DNA of 64,000 bases from Synechococcus sp. SP2 MAG (GCA_030756895.1 JAVBIX010000058.1:1-64000); one strand, 5' to 3'. Counted from the first letter of the stretch, positions 27,325-36,108 are shown. Translations and numbers: made by a program. The notes: generated by a model not told the origin, from the sequence alone.

Positions 27325-28764
27325 TTAACCCACCGAACCCTCAAGCTTGAGAGCCAAAAGTTTGTCGGCCTCAGCCGCAAACTCCATGGGGAGTTGGTTA
27401 AACACATCCCTGCAGAAGCCGCTCACCATCATCGACACGGCTTCTTCGAAGCCGATGCCACGACTTTGGAGATAAAACAATTGGTCTTCCGACATGCGGC
27501 AAGTACTGGCCTCATGTTCGATCGCAGCTTGAGGCTGCTGAGAACGAATGTATGGATATGTATTCGCTGCAGCCTGATCTCCGATCAGCATCGAATCACA
27601 TTGGCTGTAATTCCGAGCACCCTTGGCATTCGGACCAACTTGAACAAGGCCTCGATAACTATTACTTGAGCGACCAGCGCTGATCCCTTTGCTCACAATC
27701 GTGGAGCGAGTGCGTGGACCTACATGAATCATTTTCGTCCCGGTATCGGCTTGCTGGCAATTATTCGTGAGCGCCACTGAATAAAATTCACCAACGGAAT
27801 CAGCACCCTGCAACACACAACTTGGATATTTCCAAGTAATAGCTGAACCAGTTTCGACCTGCGTCCAACTGATGCGACTGCGAGCGCCTCGACAGTGGCC
27901 TCGCTTGGTCACAAAGTTATAAATACCGCCAACACCATTTTCATCGCCAGCATACCAATTTTGAACTGTGGAATACTTAATCGAAGCATCATCCAATACA
28001 ACCAATTCCACGACAGCAGCATGAAGCTGATTTGTATCAAACATCGGCGCAGTACAACCTTCTAAATAACTCACCGATGCACCTTCTTCAGCAACAATCA
28101 AGGTGCGCTCGAATTGTCCAGTATCACCAGAATTGATTCGAAAGTATGTGGAAAGCTCCATTGGACATTCCACGCCTTTAGGGATGAATACGAATGATCC
28201 ATCACTAAAAACGGCAGAATTTAATGCCGCAAAGTAATTATCGTTACTTGGAACAACCGAGCCGAGATACTTCTGGATCAACTCGGGATGCTCAGCAACC
28301 GCCTCAGTGAAGGAGCAAAACACCACTCCATGCTCTGCAAGCTTTTCTTTGTATGTGGTTGCAATCGAAACACTGTCAAAAACAGCGTCAACAGCAACGT
28401 TGCTAAGCCTTTTTTGCTCGCTTAAAGGAATTCCTAGCTTTTCAAAGGTTTCAAGAAGCTTTGGATCAACTTCGTCAAGACTTTGCTTTTTATCTTGCTG
28501 CTTTGGAGCAGCATAATAAACAATATCCTGATAATCAATTGCTTTATAACCTAATGCAGCCCAATCAGGTTCTTGCAACTTCAGCCAATGGCGATAGGCC
28601 TTGAGCCGGAAATCAAGGAGGAATTTTGGCTCATTTTTTTTAGAAGAAATTAGTCGCACTACCTCCTCACTAAGACCTTTTGCGATCTTCTCGGTTTCGA
28701 TATCAGTGACAAACCCGTACTTGTACGGCTGACTAACGAGATCGCGTGTGGAGGTACTGGTCAT
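27325..28764 (-). CDS. sufB: Fe-S cluster assembly scaffold SufB
   Basis: A 479-aa scaffold on which Fe-S clusters form. Recognisable are QPYKYGFVT near the start, the [12 protein letters not shown] stretch, the conserved SYLEGCTAP and [14 protein letters not shown] in the beta-helix core, and the closing [18 protein letters not shown]. The ATG at 28764 is preferred to the TTG at 28773, which would overlap the ftrC stop. It leads the order sufB-C-D-S, the standard cyanobacterial arrangement. Confidence 0.97.
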   Translation of the reverse strand: MTSTSTRDLVSQPYKYGFVTDIETEKIAKGLSEEVVRLISSKKNEPKFLLDFRLKAYRHWLKLQEPDWAALGYKAIDYQDIVYYAAPKQQDKKQSLDEVDPKLLETFEKLGIPLSEQKRLSNVAVDAVFDSVSIATTYKEKLAEHGVVFCSFTEAVAEHPELIQKYLGSVVPSNDNYFAALNSAVFSDGSFVFIPKGVECPMELSTYFRINSGDTGQFERTLIVAEEGASVSYLEGCTAPMFDTNQLHAAVVELVVLDDASIKYSTVQNWYAGDENGVGGIYNFVTKRGHCRGARSRISWTQVETGSAITWKYPSCVLQGADSVGEFYSVALTNNCQQADTGTKMIHVGPRTRSTIVSKGISAGRSSNSYRGLVQVGPNAKGARNYSQCDSMLIGDQAAANTYPYIRSQQPQAAIEHEASTCRMSEDQLFYLQSRGIGFEEAVSMMVSGFCRDVFNQLPMEFAAEADKLLALKLEGSVG

Positions 28765-28769
28765 GGACT

Positions 28770-29129
28770 TCAACCTGCCGTGGCGTGAATCGTTTCAGTG
28801 CTGATGGTCTGATCCTCACAGCGAAAGGGGTTGTCTTCGGTGAGAAACAACATGCAGTGGCAATCCTTGCGCTCTCGCATTGGCACGCAAGGACAGTTCC
28901 AAAACGCCTGAGACACCTCAGCTTGCTTGTCTTCGTAGTGACGGCAGGGGCAGAGCGCGCCACCTAAATCGTCTTTGTGCTTAGCAAGACCCTTTAAAAC
29001 AACAGCCGTTACGCCGGGATCGCTACAAAAATAGGTTCCGGTTCGTTGGGCGTACGTTTCGGCAAATTTGCGAATGACCTCAAGGCTTTCAGCTGTCGGC
29101 TCTGTGCTGCCAGCGGACGCATCGGACAT
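28770..29129 (-). CDS. ftrC: Ferredoxin-thioredoxin reductase, catalytic (beta) subunit
   Basis: Transfers electrons from ferredoxin to thioredoxin through a 4Fe-4S cluster and an adjacent disulfide. The 119-aa protein shows the required cysteines: CPC at 60-62, CPC at 79-81 and CHC at 90-92, plus Cys35 and Cys104. ATG at 29129; the frame is open to 29183 but without conservation. It ends 5 bases before sufB on the same strand, so an Fe-S enzyme of light-driven redox control is the first gene of the suf operon. Confidence 0.95.
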   Translation of the reverse strand: MSDASAGSTEPTAESLEVIRKFAETYAQRTGTYFCSDPGVTAVVLKGLAKHKDDLGGALCPCRHYEDKQAEVSQAFWNCPCVPMRERKDCHCMLFLTEDNPFRCEDQTISTETIHATAG

Positions 29130-29213
29130 TGGGCTCAAGGGGTGAAAGAAGGGGACGTAATCAAAGCGAAAGCCTGAATACACTCCGGCCAGGAGTCAGG
29201 CCAGGACCGAGAT

Positions 29214-29233
29214 ACGAAACAAAATGGTTTCGT
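29214..29233. promoter_or_regulatory. Candidate SufR operator (dyad AAC-N6-GTT)
   Basis: A perfect 7-bp inverted repeat, ACGAAAC and GTTTCGT with a 6-base spacer, lies in the 278-base divergent spacer between ftrC/sufB and sufR. SufR of Synechocystis is known to bind CAAC-N6-GTTG dyads in the same divergent spacer; here the inner AAC-N6-GTT is kept and the outer bases differ. Position and geometry make it the best operator candidate; binding is inferred. Confidence 0.5.
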
Positions 29234-29407
29234 TTCTAGGAGACTAAGACACAGATCCATCGTCCGGAGACCCCACCATTCTGAAGGGGCAGACACCCGC
29301 TGAGCAGATTTCCTTCCAATAATTCGTTAACTGAGGCGAAGGCCTTTGAGAACTCACACGACGGTTGCGGTCTTCCCGTGGCATCGTGAATTCAATAGCT
29401 TTAATCC

Positions 29408-30049
29408 ATGGGAGCTCAAGCTCAGGCCCCTACTCGCGAAACCACGCTCACCTTGCTTCTCCGGCAGGGCGAGACCAGTGCGTCAACATTGGCAGAGACG
29501 CTGGGAATTTCTGTGCAAGCCATGCGCAGGCATCTGCGCAGCCTCGAAGACGACGAGCTCGTCGAGGCCAGTCCCACACAAGCGGGGCCAGGACGTCCCT
29601 CCAACCTGTGGAGACTCACCCAAAAGGGGCACCAACACTTCCCAGACGGCAGCGAGAACTTTGCCTTAGGTCTGCTTGAGTCCATGGCCGCAACATTGTC
29701 GCCTGAGGTCATGGCTGATCTCCTGCGTCAGCAAGCCCTGGAGAAAGCCACTCTTTATCGCAAAACGCTGGGGAATGCCCCGCTCGAAGAGCGCGTCCGG
29801 GCGCTTGTGAATCTCCGCTTAAAAGAGGGCTATGTCAGCGACATGCAGCCAGCCCCAAGTGGTCCGGGTTGGTGCGTCAGTGAATTTCACTGCTCAGTTC
29901 AGAGGATTGCCGAGGAATACCCAGCAATCTGTGATCAAGAGCTACAGCTCATCAGGCACACCTTTCCCGACTGTCTTGTGGAGCGGGTGCATTGGCGCCT
30001 GGAATCAGGTCATTCCTGTGGTTTCAGCATCGCCCCTAAGCAGGACTGA
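29408..30049 (+). CDS. sufR: Fe-S-sensing transcriptional repressor SufR
   Basis: Represses the suf operon when Fe-S clusters are plentiful. The 213-aa protein has an N-terminal winged helix-turn-helix of the DeoR/ArsR-like kind (LAETLGISVQAMRRHLRSL) and the diagnostic cysteine array near the C-terminus: Cys162, 175, 189 and 204, spaced C-x12-C-x13-C-x14-C, which ligate the 4Fe-4S cluster. It is divergent from ftrC-sufBCDS, the conserved cyanobacterial arrangement, and a dyad lies in the shared spacer. Confidence 0.96.
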   Translation: MGAQAQAPTRETTLTLLLRQGETSASTLAETLGISVQAMRRHLRSLEDDELVEASPTQAGPGRPSNLWRLTQKGHQHFPDGSENFALGLLESMAATLSPEVMADLLRQQALEKATLYRKTLGNAPLEERVRALVNLRLKEGYVSDMQPAPSGPGWCVSEFHCSVQRIAEEYPAICDQELQLIRHTFPDCLVERVHWRLESGHSCGFSIAPKQD

Positions 30050-30052
30050 TCC

Positions 30053-30484
30053 ATGGCTGAACGGCCGCTTTTCGGTTCAGGACCCCTATCTCGCGCTGAC
30101 GCCGAGCAGATAGAAGCCACGTTGCTTCCCAACCTCGATCGCCACCACCTTCGCCTCTTAGCTCACTGTCTACGCAGCTTTCAAGCCATCGCAGATCCGC
30201 AACAATCCGGTCCACTTCCAGACCGAGGAGCGCTCGAACAATGGCTCTTGGCGCAGCCACAATTGGTTGATGAGCCTCAATTCCGCGTCTTACTACTCCA
30301 CCAATTGCTTGCTGCGGCACAGCAGCTAGAAGACCTCGCAAGGCAACGAGACATCTCTCCTTTGGAACTCAACCTGGGAGAACTCATTGAGGCCAGCACC
30401 ACGGCATGCAAAGCCAGCATCGAGGGGCCGCACAACCATCCCTCGGACTGCGATCATCCATTACAAGAGTCATCCCCCTCATGA
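30053..30484 (+). CDS. Hypothetical helical protein between sufR and the lyase gene
   Basis: A 143-aa protein without a signal or membrane segment. It is mostly alpha-helical by composition (long Leu/Gln-rich stretches such as LLLHQLLAAAQQLEDLARQ) with a Ser/His-rich C-terminus. It begins 3 bases after the sufR stop and overlaps the lyase gene by ATGA, so it sits in the middle of a tight three-gene unit. I do not recognise a named family. Confidence 0.7.
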   Translation: MAERPLFGSGPLSRADAEQIEATLLPNLDRHHLRLLAHCLRSFQAIADPQQSGPLPDRGALEQWLLAQPQLVDEPQFRVLLLHQLLAAAQQLEDLARQRDISPLELNLGELIEASTTACKASIEGPHNHPSDCDHPLQESSPS

Positions 30485-31092
30485 CCTCGGCCATTCCCAA
30501 CGCGGTCCATTTCTTTCAACAGAGTTGCGGTCGCTGGCGATCACAACGAAGTGTTCATCACCTCTTGCACCGACGCGCAGAAGCGGGGGGATCGCTCATC
30601 GTTGTGGAAGATCTCGATCCGAATGACCCACGGCTGCAAACACTGGCGGAGCAACACGGCCAATCCCCGGGGAGCATTGCAGGAGGCAGCTTTGTGCGCT
30701 GGAGCGCCTCGATGGCATGGGATCAAAACGGCGATGCCCATGACGGAGAAACAGTCTTTGGCCTGATCCCAGATGGAGATGACGGACGTAGCGGCACCCT
30801 GCTTCGCGATTTGGGCTACGCCGAAAAAGCACCGGCCACCTCGACCTTCCAAATGGATCAGCAGGACGGTCTCATCCTCTGCACCAGCTACGAAACCATG
30901 ACCGTCTGGGAACGTTTCTGGTTCACAAGCCCAAATGTGAGGTTGCGATCCAGCACGGTGGAAGGGCTTTCGAATAACGCATCCTTTTGCATGGAAACGC
31001 GTTTGAGCGAAGGAACCGAGGACATCACAGAGGCGCCGGCAGGGTCAAAAAATGAGTCCTTGGAAGCACTCTCAGCCCCATTCGGCTGGTGA
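30481..31092 (+). CDS. S-type phycobiliprotein lyase (CpcS/CpeS family)
   Basis: Attaches phycocyanobilin or phycoerythrobilin to cysteines (the Cys-82 type) of phycobiliproteins. The 203-aa lipocalin-like protein matches the CpcS/CpeS family: FFQQSCGRWRSQRSVHHL at the start, then SFVRWSASMAWD, GYAEKAPATSTFQMD and ERFWFTSPNVRLRSSTV. The true ATG at 30481 overlaps the upstream stop (ATGA); the frame extends to 30406. Whether it serves phycocyanin, allophycocyanin or phycoerythrin cannot be told. It lies just upstream of cpcG and downstream of sufR. Confidence 0.88.
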   Translation: MTSAIPNAVHFFQQSCGRWRSQRSVHHLLHRRAEAGGSLIVVEDLDPNDPRLQTLAEQHGQSPGSIAGGSFVRWSASMAWDQNGDAHDGETVFGLIPDGDDGRSGTLLRDLGYAEKAPATSTFQMDQQDGLILCTSYETMTVWERFWFTSPNVRLRSSTVEGLSNNASFCMETRLSEGTEDITEAPAGSKNESLEALSAPFGW

Positions 31093-31136
31093 GATCGGAC
31101 GGCCTTAACTATTACGGACTGTGAGTGCTGACCTGC

Positions 31137-31164
31137 GAAGAAGAGGTGCACCGGACTCTTCTTC
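31137..31164 (+). promoter_or_regulatory. Hairpin in the cpcG leader
   Basis: GAAGAAGAG and CTCTTCTTC form a perfect 9-bp stem with a 10-base loop, ending 32 bases before the GTG start of cpcG. There is no following U-tract. It could regulate translation or RNA stability or mark a processing site between the lyase and linker genes. Confidence 0.35.
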
Positions 31165-31196
31165 TACGATCGCAAGCGAAGGATGTTGAAGATTGC

Positions 31197-31958
31197 GTGG
31201 CCATTCCTCTACTGCAGTACGCACCGATCACCCAAAATTCAAGGGTGGCGGCGCTGCGGGTCGCATCTGAAGAGGTGCCACGGGCTTATTCCATGGACAT
31301 TGCCATGGATGCCGACAATCTGAAAACAGTGATTGAAAGCGCTTACAGGCAGATTTATTTCCACGCCTTTAAGTCAGATCGAGACGTGAATCTGGAATCC
31401 CAGCTGAGAGACGGTCAGATCACTGTTCGCGATTTCGTTCGTGGACTCTGCCTCTCCGACACCTTTCAGAGAAGCTTTTATGGCTTCAACAGCAACTACA
31501 AGGTGGTCCGCCACCTTGTAGAGAAGCTCTTAGGCCGGAAGACAAGCGGCAAATCAGAAGAGATCGCCTGGTCAATCTTGATTGCCACCAAAGGCGTGAC
31601 CGGGATGGTTGATGCGCTGCTCGACAGTGAGGAATATCTCGACGCCTTTGGGTATGACACTGTCCCCTATCAACGCAACAGGGTCCTCCCTGGAAGAGAT
31701 CTAGGAGACACACCCTTCAATATCACCAGTCCTCGCTACGACGAGTACTACCGCGGCATCCTTGGGTTCCCCCAATTCATCTACACCGGCGGCCCGGGCA
31801 AAACGATCCCAGCCCGCGCCAAGGTCAAGCGCGGCGGCTTCCCAGAGGACTATCTCCCTTGGGTTCGTGGCATGGGGAGCGCTCGCGGGGCCTCACCCAG
31901 CGGCAGTGCAGATATTGATTACCTCGCCAAGGTTCCTTACCGCAGCGTTGGTCGCTGA
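31197..31958 (+). CDS. cpcG: Phycobilisome rod-core linker CpcG
   Basis: Links phycocyanin rods to the allophycocyanin core. The 253-aa protein starts at a GTG (MAIPLLQYAPITQN, the family's N-terminus; the open frame to 31125 is not conserved), followed by the PBS-linker domain (roughly residues 20-165) with RQIYFHAFKSDRD, SDTFQRSFYGFNSNYKVVRH and LLDSEEYLDAFGYDTVPYQR. The C-terminal part lacks a membrane helix, so it is the CpcG1 type and not the CpcL/CpcG2 type tied to photosystem I. A strong terminator follows. Confidence 0.95.
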   Translation: MAIPLLQYAPITQNSRVAALRVASEEVPRAYSMDIAMDADNLKTVIESAYRQIYFHAFKSDRDVNLESQLRDGQITVRDFVRGLCLSDTFQRSFYGFNSNYKVVRHLVEKLLGRKTSGKSEEIAWSILIATKGVTGMVDALLDSEEYLDAFGYDTVPYQRNRVLPGRDLGDTPFNITSPRYDEYYRGILGFPQFIYTGGPGKTIPARAKVKRGGFPEDYLPWVRGMGSARGASPSGSADIDYLAKVPYRSVGR

Positions 31959-31985
31959 ACCACGGGAAAATACGGCGAAAGTCGA

Positions 31986-32010
31986 GGGGGGCATCAGCCC
32001 CCCTTTTTTT
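31986..32010 (+). terminator. Rho-independent terminator of cpcG
   Basis: GGGGGGC-ATCA-GCCCCCC makes a 7-bp GC-rich stem with a 4-base loop, directly followed by seven T. Textbook intrinsic terminator 28 bases after the cpcG stop. Confidence 0.93.
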
Positions 32011-32153
32011 GTGTGCCCAGCTCTTGGGAGCAGCCAACTTGGGCTTTAAAGACGCTGGTCTGGAGTCAGAAGATGCTGACCACAGCAGTGGGAAATGTCA
32101 GAAAAATGGAAGTTGGCTGCAAACTGATCCCGAAGAAACTCGGTTGGTTGTCC

Positions 32154-33239
32154 GTGACGCAAGCCCTCTCATCTCTAGCTCGCCTGACGCTGCGTCAGCT
32201 CCGCCAGATGGCAAGTGATCTGGGGGTAACCCTCTACAGCAGAAAGAGCAAGGAGGACCTTGTAAGCGCTATCGCTGAGCGCCAAGATCGTCGCGATGGC
32301 GATCTCAAAGCGGTGGAGTCTGAGCTCCACGCCCCCTCCATGCCTGAGGCATCGACCCGCGTGGTTTTCCTACCAAGAGATCCACAGTGGGCTTACGTTT
32401 TTTGGGAAATATCCGATAGCGATCGACGGCAAGCTCAATCTGAAGGAGCAGCCTTCCTATGCCTGCGACTCGCCGATGTGACCGGACTCGCAAATGGCTC
32501 ATCCCACCCTCACACCCTCCAGGAAGTACCTGTGGATAGCCACAGCACTGAGTGGTACTTGCCTGTTCCTCTTTGCGACCGCGATTACCGGGTTGAACTT
32601 GGTTATAAGTCTGAGAACAAATGGATCTCCCTTGCATTCTCCTCAGTGGCAAGGGTCCCAGCACTTCACCCAAGCGATCAAATCCTTGATCAGTTCGTCC
32701 CTTTCAGCCTGGAAGCCACACCCACTGCTGCTCCCATACTCCCTATGACCATGCCGGGGCCTGATCCAGAAGCTACCGACAGCAAGCTGCACGAGCGGCT
32801 GTACCAAAGCGCGACGACCCACTTCCGCAGTCGCCGCGTTGGATCTGAGATCCTTCATGAAACTGATTCGATGGGCTCTAATCAGCGTGGCCTCAATGAT
32901 TCAGGTGTTGGCCTATGGGCCAGCGGTCGTAATGAATCTGGTCTCGGTGGAGTGGCGCCGCGTCAGCGGTCGTTCTGGCTCGTTGCCGATGCTGAGCTGA
33001 TCGTTTACGGCGCAACAGATCCATCCGCACGACTCACCATTGGGAGAGAGGATGTGCCCCTTTCAAGCGATGGCACATTCCGCATCCAAGTCCCATTCCG
33101 CGATGGAGAGCAGGTGTATGCCATTGAAGCCACCGCCGCTGATGGCGAACAGAAGCGCAACATCACCCTTAATTTCGAGCGTGTAACACCGGAAGACAAC
33201 AGCAATCCCGCCAGCGAAGCTCGCGCTGAGTGGTTCTGA
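32154..33239 (+). CDS. DUF4912 protein with Rho-N/SAP-like N-terminus
   Basis: From the GTG at 32154 the protein has 361 aa; in-frame ATG at 32106 and GTG at 32013 (just after the terminator) are alternatives. The N-terminus has a Rho-N/SAP-like helix-extended-loop-helix (TLRQLRQMASDLGVTLYSRKSKEDLVSA) that often binds nucleic acid. The middle matches DUF4912 (PRDPQWAYVFWEIS, later CDRDYRVELGY), and the C-terminal part has a beta-rich segment with GATDPSARLTIG and DGTFRIQVPF. A regulatory or DNA-associated role is inference. Confidence 0.75.
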   Translation: MTQALSSLARLTLRQLRQMASDLGVTLYSRKSKEDLVSAIAERQDRRDGDLKAVESELHAPSMPEASTRVVFLPRDPQWAYVFWEISDSDRRQAQSEGAAFLCLRLADVTGLANGSSHPHTLQEVPVDSHSTEWYLPVPLCDRDYRVELGYKSENKWISLAFSSVARVPALHPSDQILDQFVPFSLEATPTAAPILPMTMPGPDPEATDSKLHERLYQSATTHFRSRRVGSEILHETDSMGSNQRGLNDSGVGLWASGRNESGLGGVAPRQRSFWLVADAELIVYGATDPSARLTIGREDVPLSSDGTFRIQVPFRDGEQVYAIEATAADGEQKRNITLNFERVTPEDNSNPASEARAEWF

Positions 33240-33253
33240 TTCTGAGCTCCTCA

Positions 33254-33424
33254 ATGTTGCGTTGGTTTGTTGCGATCACTCCCCTGGCAGGCGCCATGGC
33301 CTTTCCAATCCTGGTGCCGATCACCATGGCAAAAGTGAGTATCGGCGCCGGTGTTGGCGTTGCTCTTGTTCTGAGCACTCTTTGGTTCATCGCCATGTTG
33401 CGGACATCTGAGATGCCTCACTGA
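33254..33424 (+). CDS. Small two-span membrane protein, 56 aa
   Basis: ATG at 33254 starts a 56-residue hydrophobic protein with two helices (VAITPLAGAMAFPILVPIT and IGAGVGVALVLSTLWFIAM) and a short polar tail. It begins 12 bases after the DUF4912 stop on the same strand. The stop codon is embedded in a hairpin. No family is recognised; the regular composition and coding-like third positions favour a real gene. Confidence 0.55.
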   Translation: MLRWFVAITPLAGAMAFPILVPITMAKVSIGAGVGVALVLSTLWFIAMLRTSEMPH

Positions 33425-33438
33425 GGGTGGAACCCTCA
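33422..33438 (+). terminator. Short hairpin over a stop codon
   Basis: TGAGGGT-GGA-ACCCTCA, a perfect 7-bp stem with a 3-base loop. It starts at the TGA of the small membrane protein gene and lies 24 bases before the phospholipase-like gene. No T-tract follows, so it may only attenuate. Confidence 0.35.
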
Positions 33439-33461
33439 AGCTGAGCAACGCTTATTTCCCT

Positions 33462-34913
33462 GTGAAGCAAATACAGCAGATGCTTCCTTTGCGGGGCTGG
33501 ATTGTGACTGGGCTGCTTGGCCTACTCACGAGCAGTTGCAGCCAAGCAGGTGTTGTGGTCGGTCAAATGCCAATCGACCTGACCTCGCCAAATGGAATCG
33601 GTATAGGTTTCAACCACCGCGCGGTCAGTCGTTATCGCAGTCCGCTCAGTGGGGCATGGAGGAATGGCGACAATCTCGAACAGATGCTGATCGATGCGAT
33701 CCAGTCTGCTGAAGAAGAGATTTTGGTAGCGGTCCAAGAACTTTCTCTCCCTCGCATCGCAGAGAGTCTTGTTATGGCCTCACGCCAAGGCGTGAACGTC
33801 AAAGTGATTTTAGAAAACAACTACAGCACTCCCTGGAGCCAACAGCATGAGCTCGATCTCAGCCGTCATGGACGCAAACGACTCCAGCGCCTGAAAGCTG
33901 AAGCCGATCAAGATCAAAACGGTGTTGTGAGTCCAGAAGAAGCAGGCAATCACGATGCGCTACTTATTCTTCAGTACGGACAGATTGCTTGGATTGATGA
34001 CACTGAAGACGGCAGCAAGGGAAGCGGCCTGATGCACCATAAGTTTGTCGTCATCGATGGGGAACGCGTGATCACTGGCAGCGCCAACTTCACCAACTCC
34101 GGCATGCATGGTGATGCTGGAGCTACGCAAACACGCGGCAATGTGAATCACCTGATCAGCATTCAAAGTCCAGCTCTGGCCTCTGTTTTCAAAGAAGAGT
34201 TTGCTCAGATGTGGGGAGATGGCCCTGGCGGCTCAAACGACAGTCGCTTTGGGCGCAACAAAACCGCCCAGCCTTTGCAAACCATCAAGGCGGGAACCAT
34301 GAAGATCAGCGTGCTGTTTCCACCCCATGCCAAAACACATCCAGGCCATGGGCTTGATGTGATTGAGGATCAATTAGAAAGCGCAAAAAAATCGATTGAC
34401 CTTGCCTTGTTCGTCTTCTCCGCGCAGCAACTCACCAACAAGCTTGCAGAGCGGATATCCGCTGGGGTGAAACTACGCCTACTGGCTGACCCTGGATTTG
34501 CAAGCCGCTCCTTTTCAGAAGTACTGGATCTCCTCGGCCTCGCCATACCTGATCACTTCTGCAAATTAGAGGCAGGCAATCAACCCTTAACCAAACCGCT
34601 CAAGGGCATCGGCACGCCCCGCCTCGCCCGCGGCGACAAATTGCATCACAAGTTCGCTGTGATCGACAACAAAAAAGTGATTACTGGTTCATTCAATTGG
34701 TCCCCCGCTGCAGCCCACACCAATGATGAAACCCTGCTGGTCATTGAGTCACCTCAAGTCGCAGCACATTTCACCCAAGAGATGGATCGAATGTGGCGAG
34801 GAGCTGAACTGGGGATCACCACTCGAATGCGCCGCAAGCTAGATCGACAAAGAAGAAAATGCGGGAGTGGGGAAAAGCGCCAGCAAGCCAATAAATCAAA
34901 AGCTAAAGCTTGA
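33462..34913 (+). CDS. Phospholipase D-like lipoprotein with an EF-hand loop
   Basis: A 483-aa exported protein: signal helix followed by the lipobox LTSSC near residue 26 (GTG at 33462; an ATG at 33480 is equally possible). It has two PLD catalytic motifs: HHKFVVIDGERVITGSANF near residue 193 and HHKFAVIDNKKVITGSFNW near 395, so one polypeptide can form a full active site. Between the start and the first motif lies DQDQNGVVSPEE (residues 149-160), a canonical calcium-binding EF-hand loop. The tail is basic. It could be a phospholipase or an extracellular nuclease; the cofactor loop suggests calcium-dependent secretion or activity. Confidence 0.85.
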   Translation: MKQIQQMLPLRGWIVTGLLGLLTSSCSQAGVVVGQMPIDLTSPNGIGIGFNHRAVSRYRSPLSGAWRNGDNLEQMLIDAIQSAEEEILVAVQELSLPRIAESLVMASRQGVNVKVILENNYSTPWSQQHELDLSRHGRKRLQRLKAEADQDQNGVVSPEEAGNHDALLILQYGQIAWIDDTEDGSKGSGLMHHKFVVIDGERVITGSANFTNSGMHGDAGATQTRGNVNHLISIQSPALASVFKEEFAQMWGDGPGGSNDSRFGRNKTAQPLQTIKAGTMKISVLFPPHAKTHPGHGLDVIEDQLESAKKSIDLALFVFSAQQLTNKLAERISAGVKLRLLADPGFASRSFSEVLDLLGLAIPDHFCKLEAGNQPLTKPLKGIGTPRLARGDKLHHKFAVIDNKKVITGSFNWSPAAAHTNDETLLVIESPQVAAHFTQEMDRMWRGAELGITTRMRRKLDRQRRKCGSGEKRQQANKSKAKA

Positions 34914-34959
34914 ACAAGATCAAAAAAAGAAGTACTGAACAGTTAAATCAACAAACTCA

Positions 34960-35208
34960 TCAAAGCCTTCTTAGGAAAAAAATCAACAAACAAATCAGGC
35001 CCCAAGCCAACACCATAAATCCATAAGGCTGACACAAATAACAGATCAAAGCGACAATAGAACACCCAACACATCGGGCGACAATCTTGAATATCTTGCG
35101 CCTATTACTATTAAACCAAACAGAACAACGAGACAGCAAGTCCCTAAGCCGTAAAAAATTCACAAGAGCATTAATTGGCTTAAGGAGGTGGCTTCTAGAC
35201 AAGGGCAT
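34960..35208 (-). CDS. Possible small membrane protein downstream of the sigma factor
   Basis: An 82-aa frame that starts inside the last codons of the sigma factor gene and runs on the same strand. It has a basic N-terminal half and two close hydrophobic segments (IVALICYLCQPYGFMV and LAWGLICLLIFFL). The start overlaps the sigma stop by 14 bases, a layout compatible with coupling, but AT-rich DNA gives long hydrophobic frames by chance. I am unsure it is expressed. Nothing else is seen in 34914-35194. Confidence 0.3.
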   Translation of the reverse strand: MPLSRSHLLKPINALVNFLRLRDLLSRCSVWFNSNRRKIFKIVARCVGCSIVALICYLCQPYGFMVLAWGLICLLIFFLRRL

Positions 35209-36103
35209 GGCCAGTCATTATTTGCAAATTAGATATAGCTTTAGCTTCAAGTTGGCGGACTCGTTCACGAGACACATTGATTTGACGACCAATTTCAGCA
35301 AGAGTTAGCGGTTCTTCGCCACCAAGACCGAATCGCAAAGACAAGATTTGTTGATCCCGATCAGCGAGCTTGGACAACCAACCATCCAGATGTTCCCTCT
35401 GAATACTGAGCTCAATGCTTACCATCGGCTCATTCACATTGCTGTCAGGGATGAGTTCTCCAATAGTGCCGCAATTCTCTTCACCGCGGACATGAGCATC
35501 GAGAGAGCAACAGGGAGAACTTTGAGCGATGAGCTCTTCTAAGTCTCTGGGTTCAATCTCCATTGCATGCGCCAGCTCGGCACGATTGGGGGGACGCCTA
35601 AAGCTATGAGTTAATTCACGCGTGATTCTCCTCATCTTGAAGAGCTTCACCGTTGTATGTGATGGAAGACGAATCGTTCGTGACTGGTTATCAAGTGCAC
35701 GGGTGATTGATTGCCGAATCCACCAATAGGAATACGTAGAAAATTTATAACCTAATAGGGGATCAAATTTATCCACTGCACGGGAAAGGCCTATGGATCC
35801 TTCCTGAATCAAATCTAATAAATCAAGACCACTATTTTGATATTTTTTTGCAATACTTACTACCAATCTTAAATTAGCAGCCATCATGCGATCGCGTGCC
35901 CTTTTACCCATACGTATATGACGAAGTTGCTTTTGGGTGCGATCTAATTCTTTAACTTTAAGCAGTTTCTTCATGGCTTGAACGTGGTGCGCAAGCTGTA
36001 TTTCTTCTGATGGCGTAAGCAGTGGAGTTCTACTAATGCCTTTAAGATAATGAGCCACCGAATCAGCATCAAGACTATAATTATTTTTCACGGAGATAGC
36101 CAT
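35195..36103 (-). CDS. RNA polymerase sigma-70 family factor (RpoD-like, group 2/3)
   Basis: A 302-aa alternative sigma factor. It includes a region 1.2-like start (SVAHYLKGISRTPLLTPSEEI), a full region 2 with NLRLVVSIAKKYQ, DLIQEGSIGL and FSTYSYWWIRQSI, region 3, and region 4 with RDQQILSLRFGL and the HTH NVSRERVRQLE. No long region 1.1, so it is not the principal sigma. The TTG at 36112 would overlap the upstream gene; I used ATG at 36103. The coding sequence is more AT-rich than the flanks, in keeping with the surrounding patch. Confidence 0.93.
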   Translation of the reverse strand: MAISVKNNYSLDADSVAHYLKGISRTPLLTPSEEIQLAHHVQAMKKLLKVKELDRTQKQLRHIRMGKRARDRMMAANLRLVVSIAKKYQNSGLDLLDLIQEGSIGLSRAVDKFDPLLGYKFSTYSYWWIRQSITRALDNQSRTIRLPSHTTVKLFKMRRITRELTHSFRRPPNRAELAHAMEIEPRDLEELIAQSSPCCSLDAHVRGEENCGTIGELIPDSNVNEPMVSIELSIQREHLDGWLSKLADRDQQILSLRFGLGGEEPLTLAEIGRQINVSRERVRQLEAKAISNLQIMTGHALV

Positions 36104-36108
36104 CTCAA

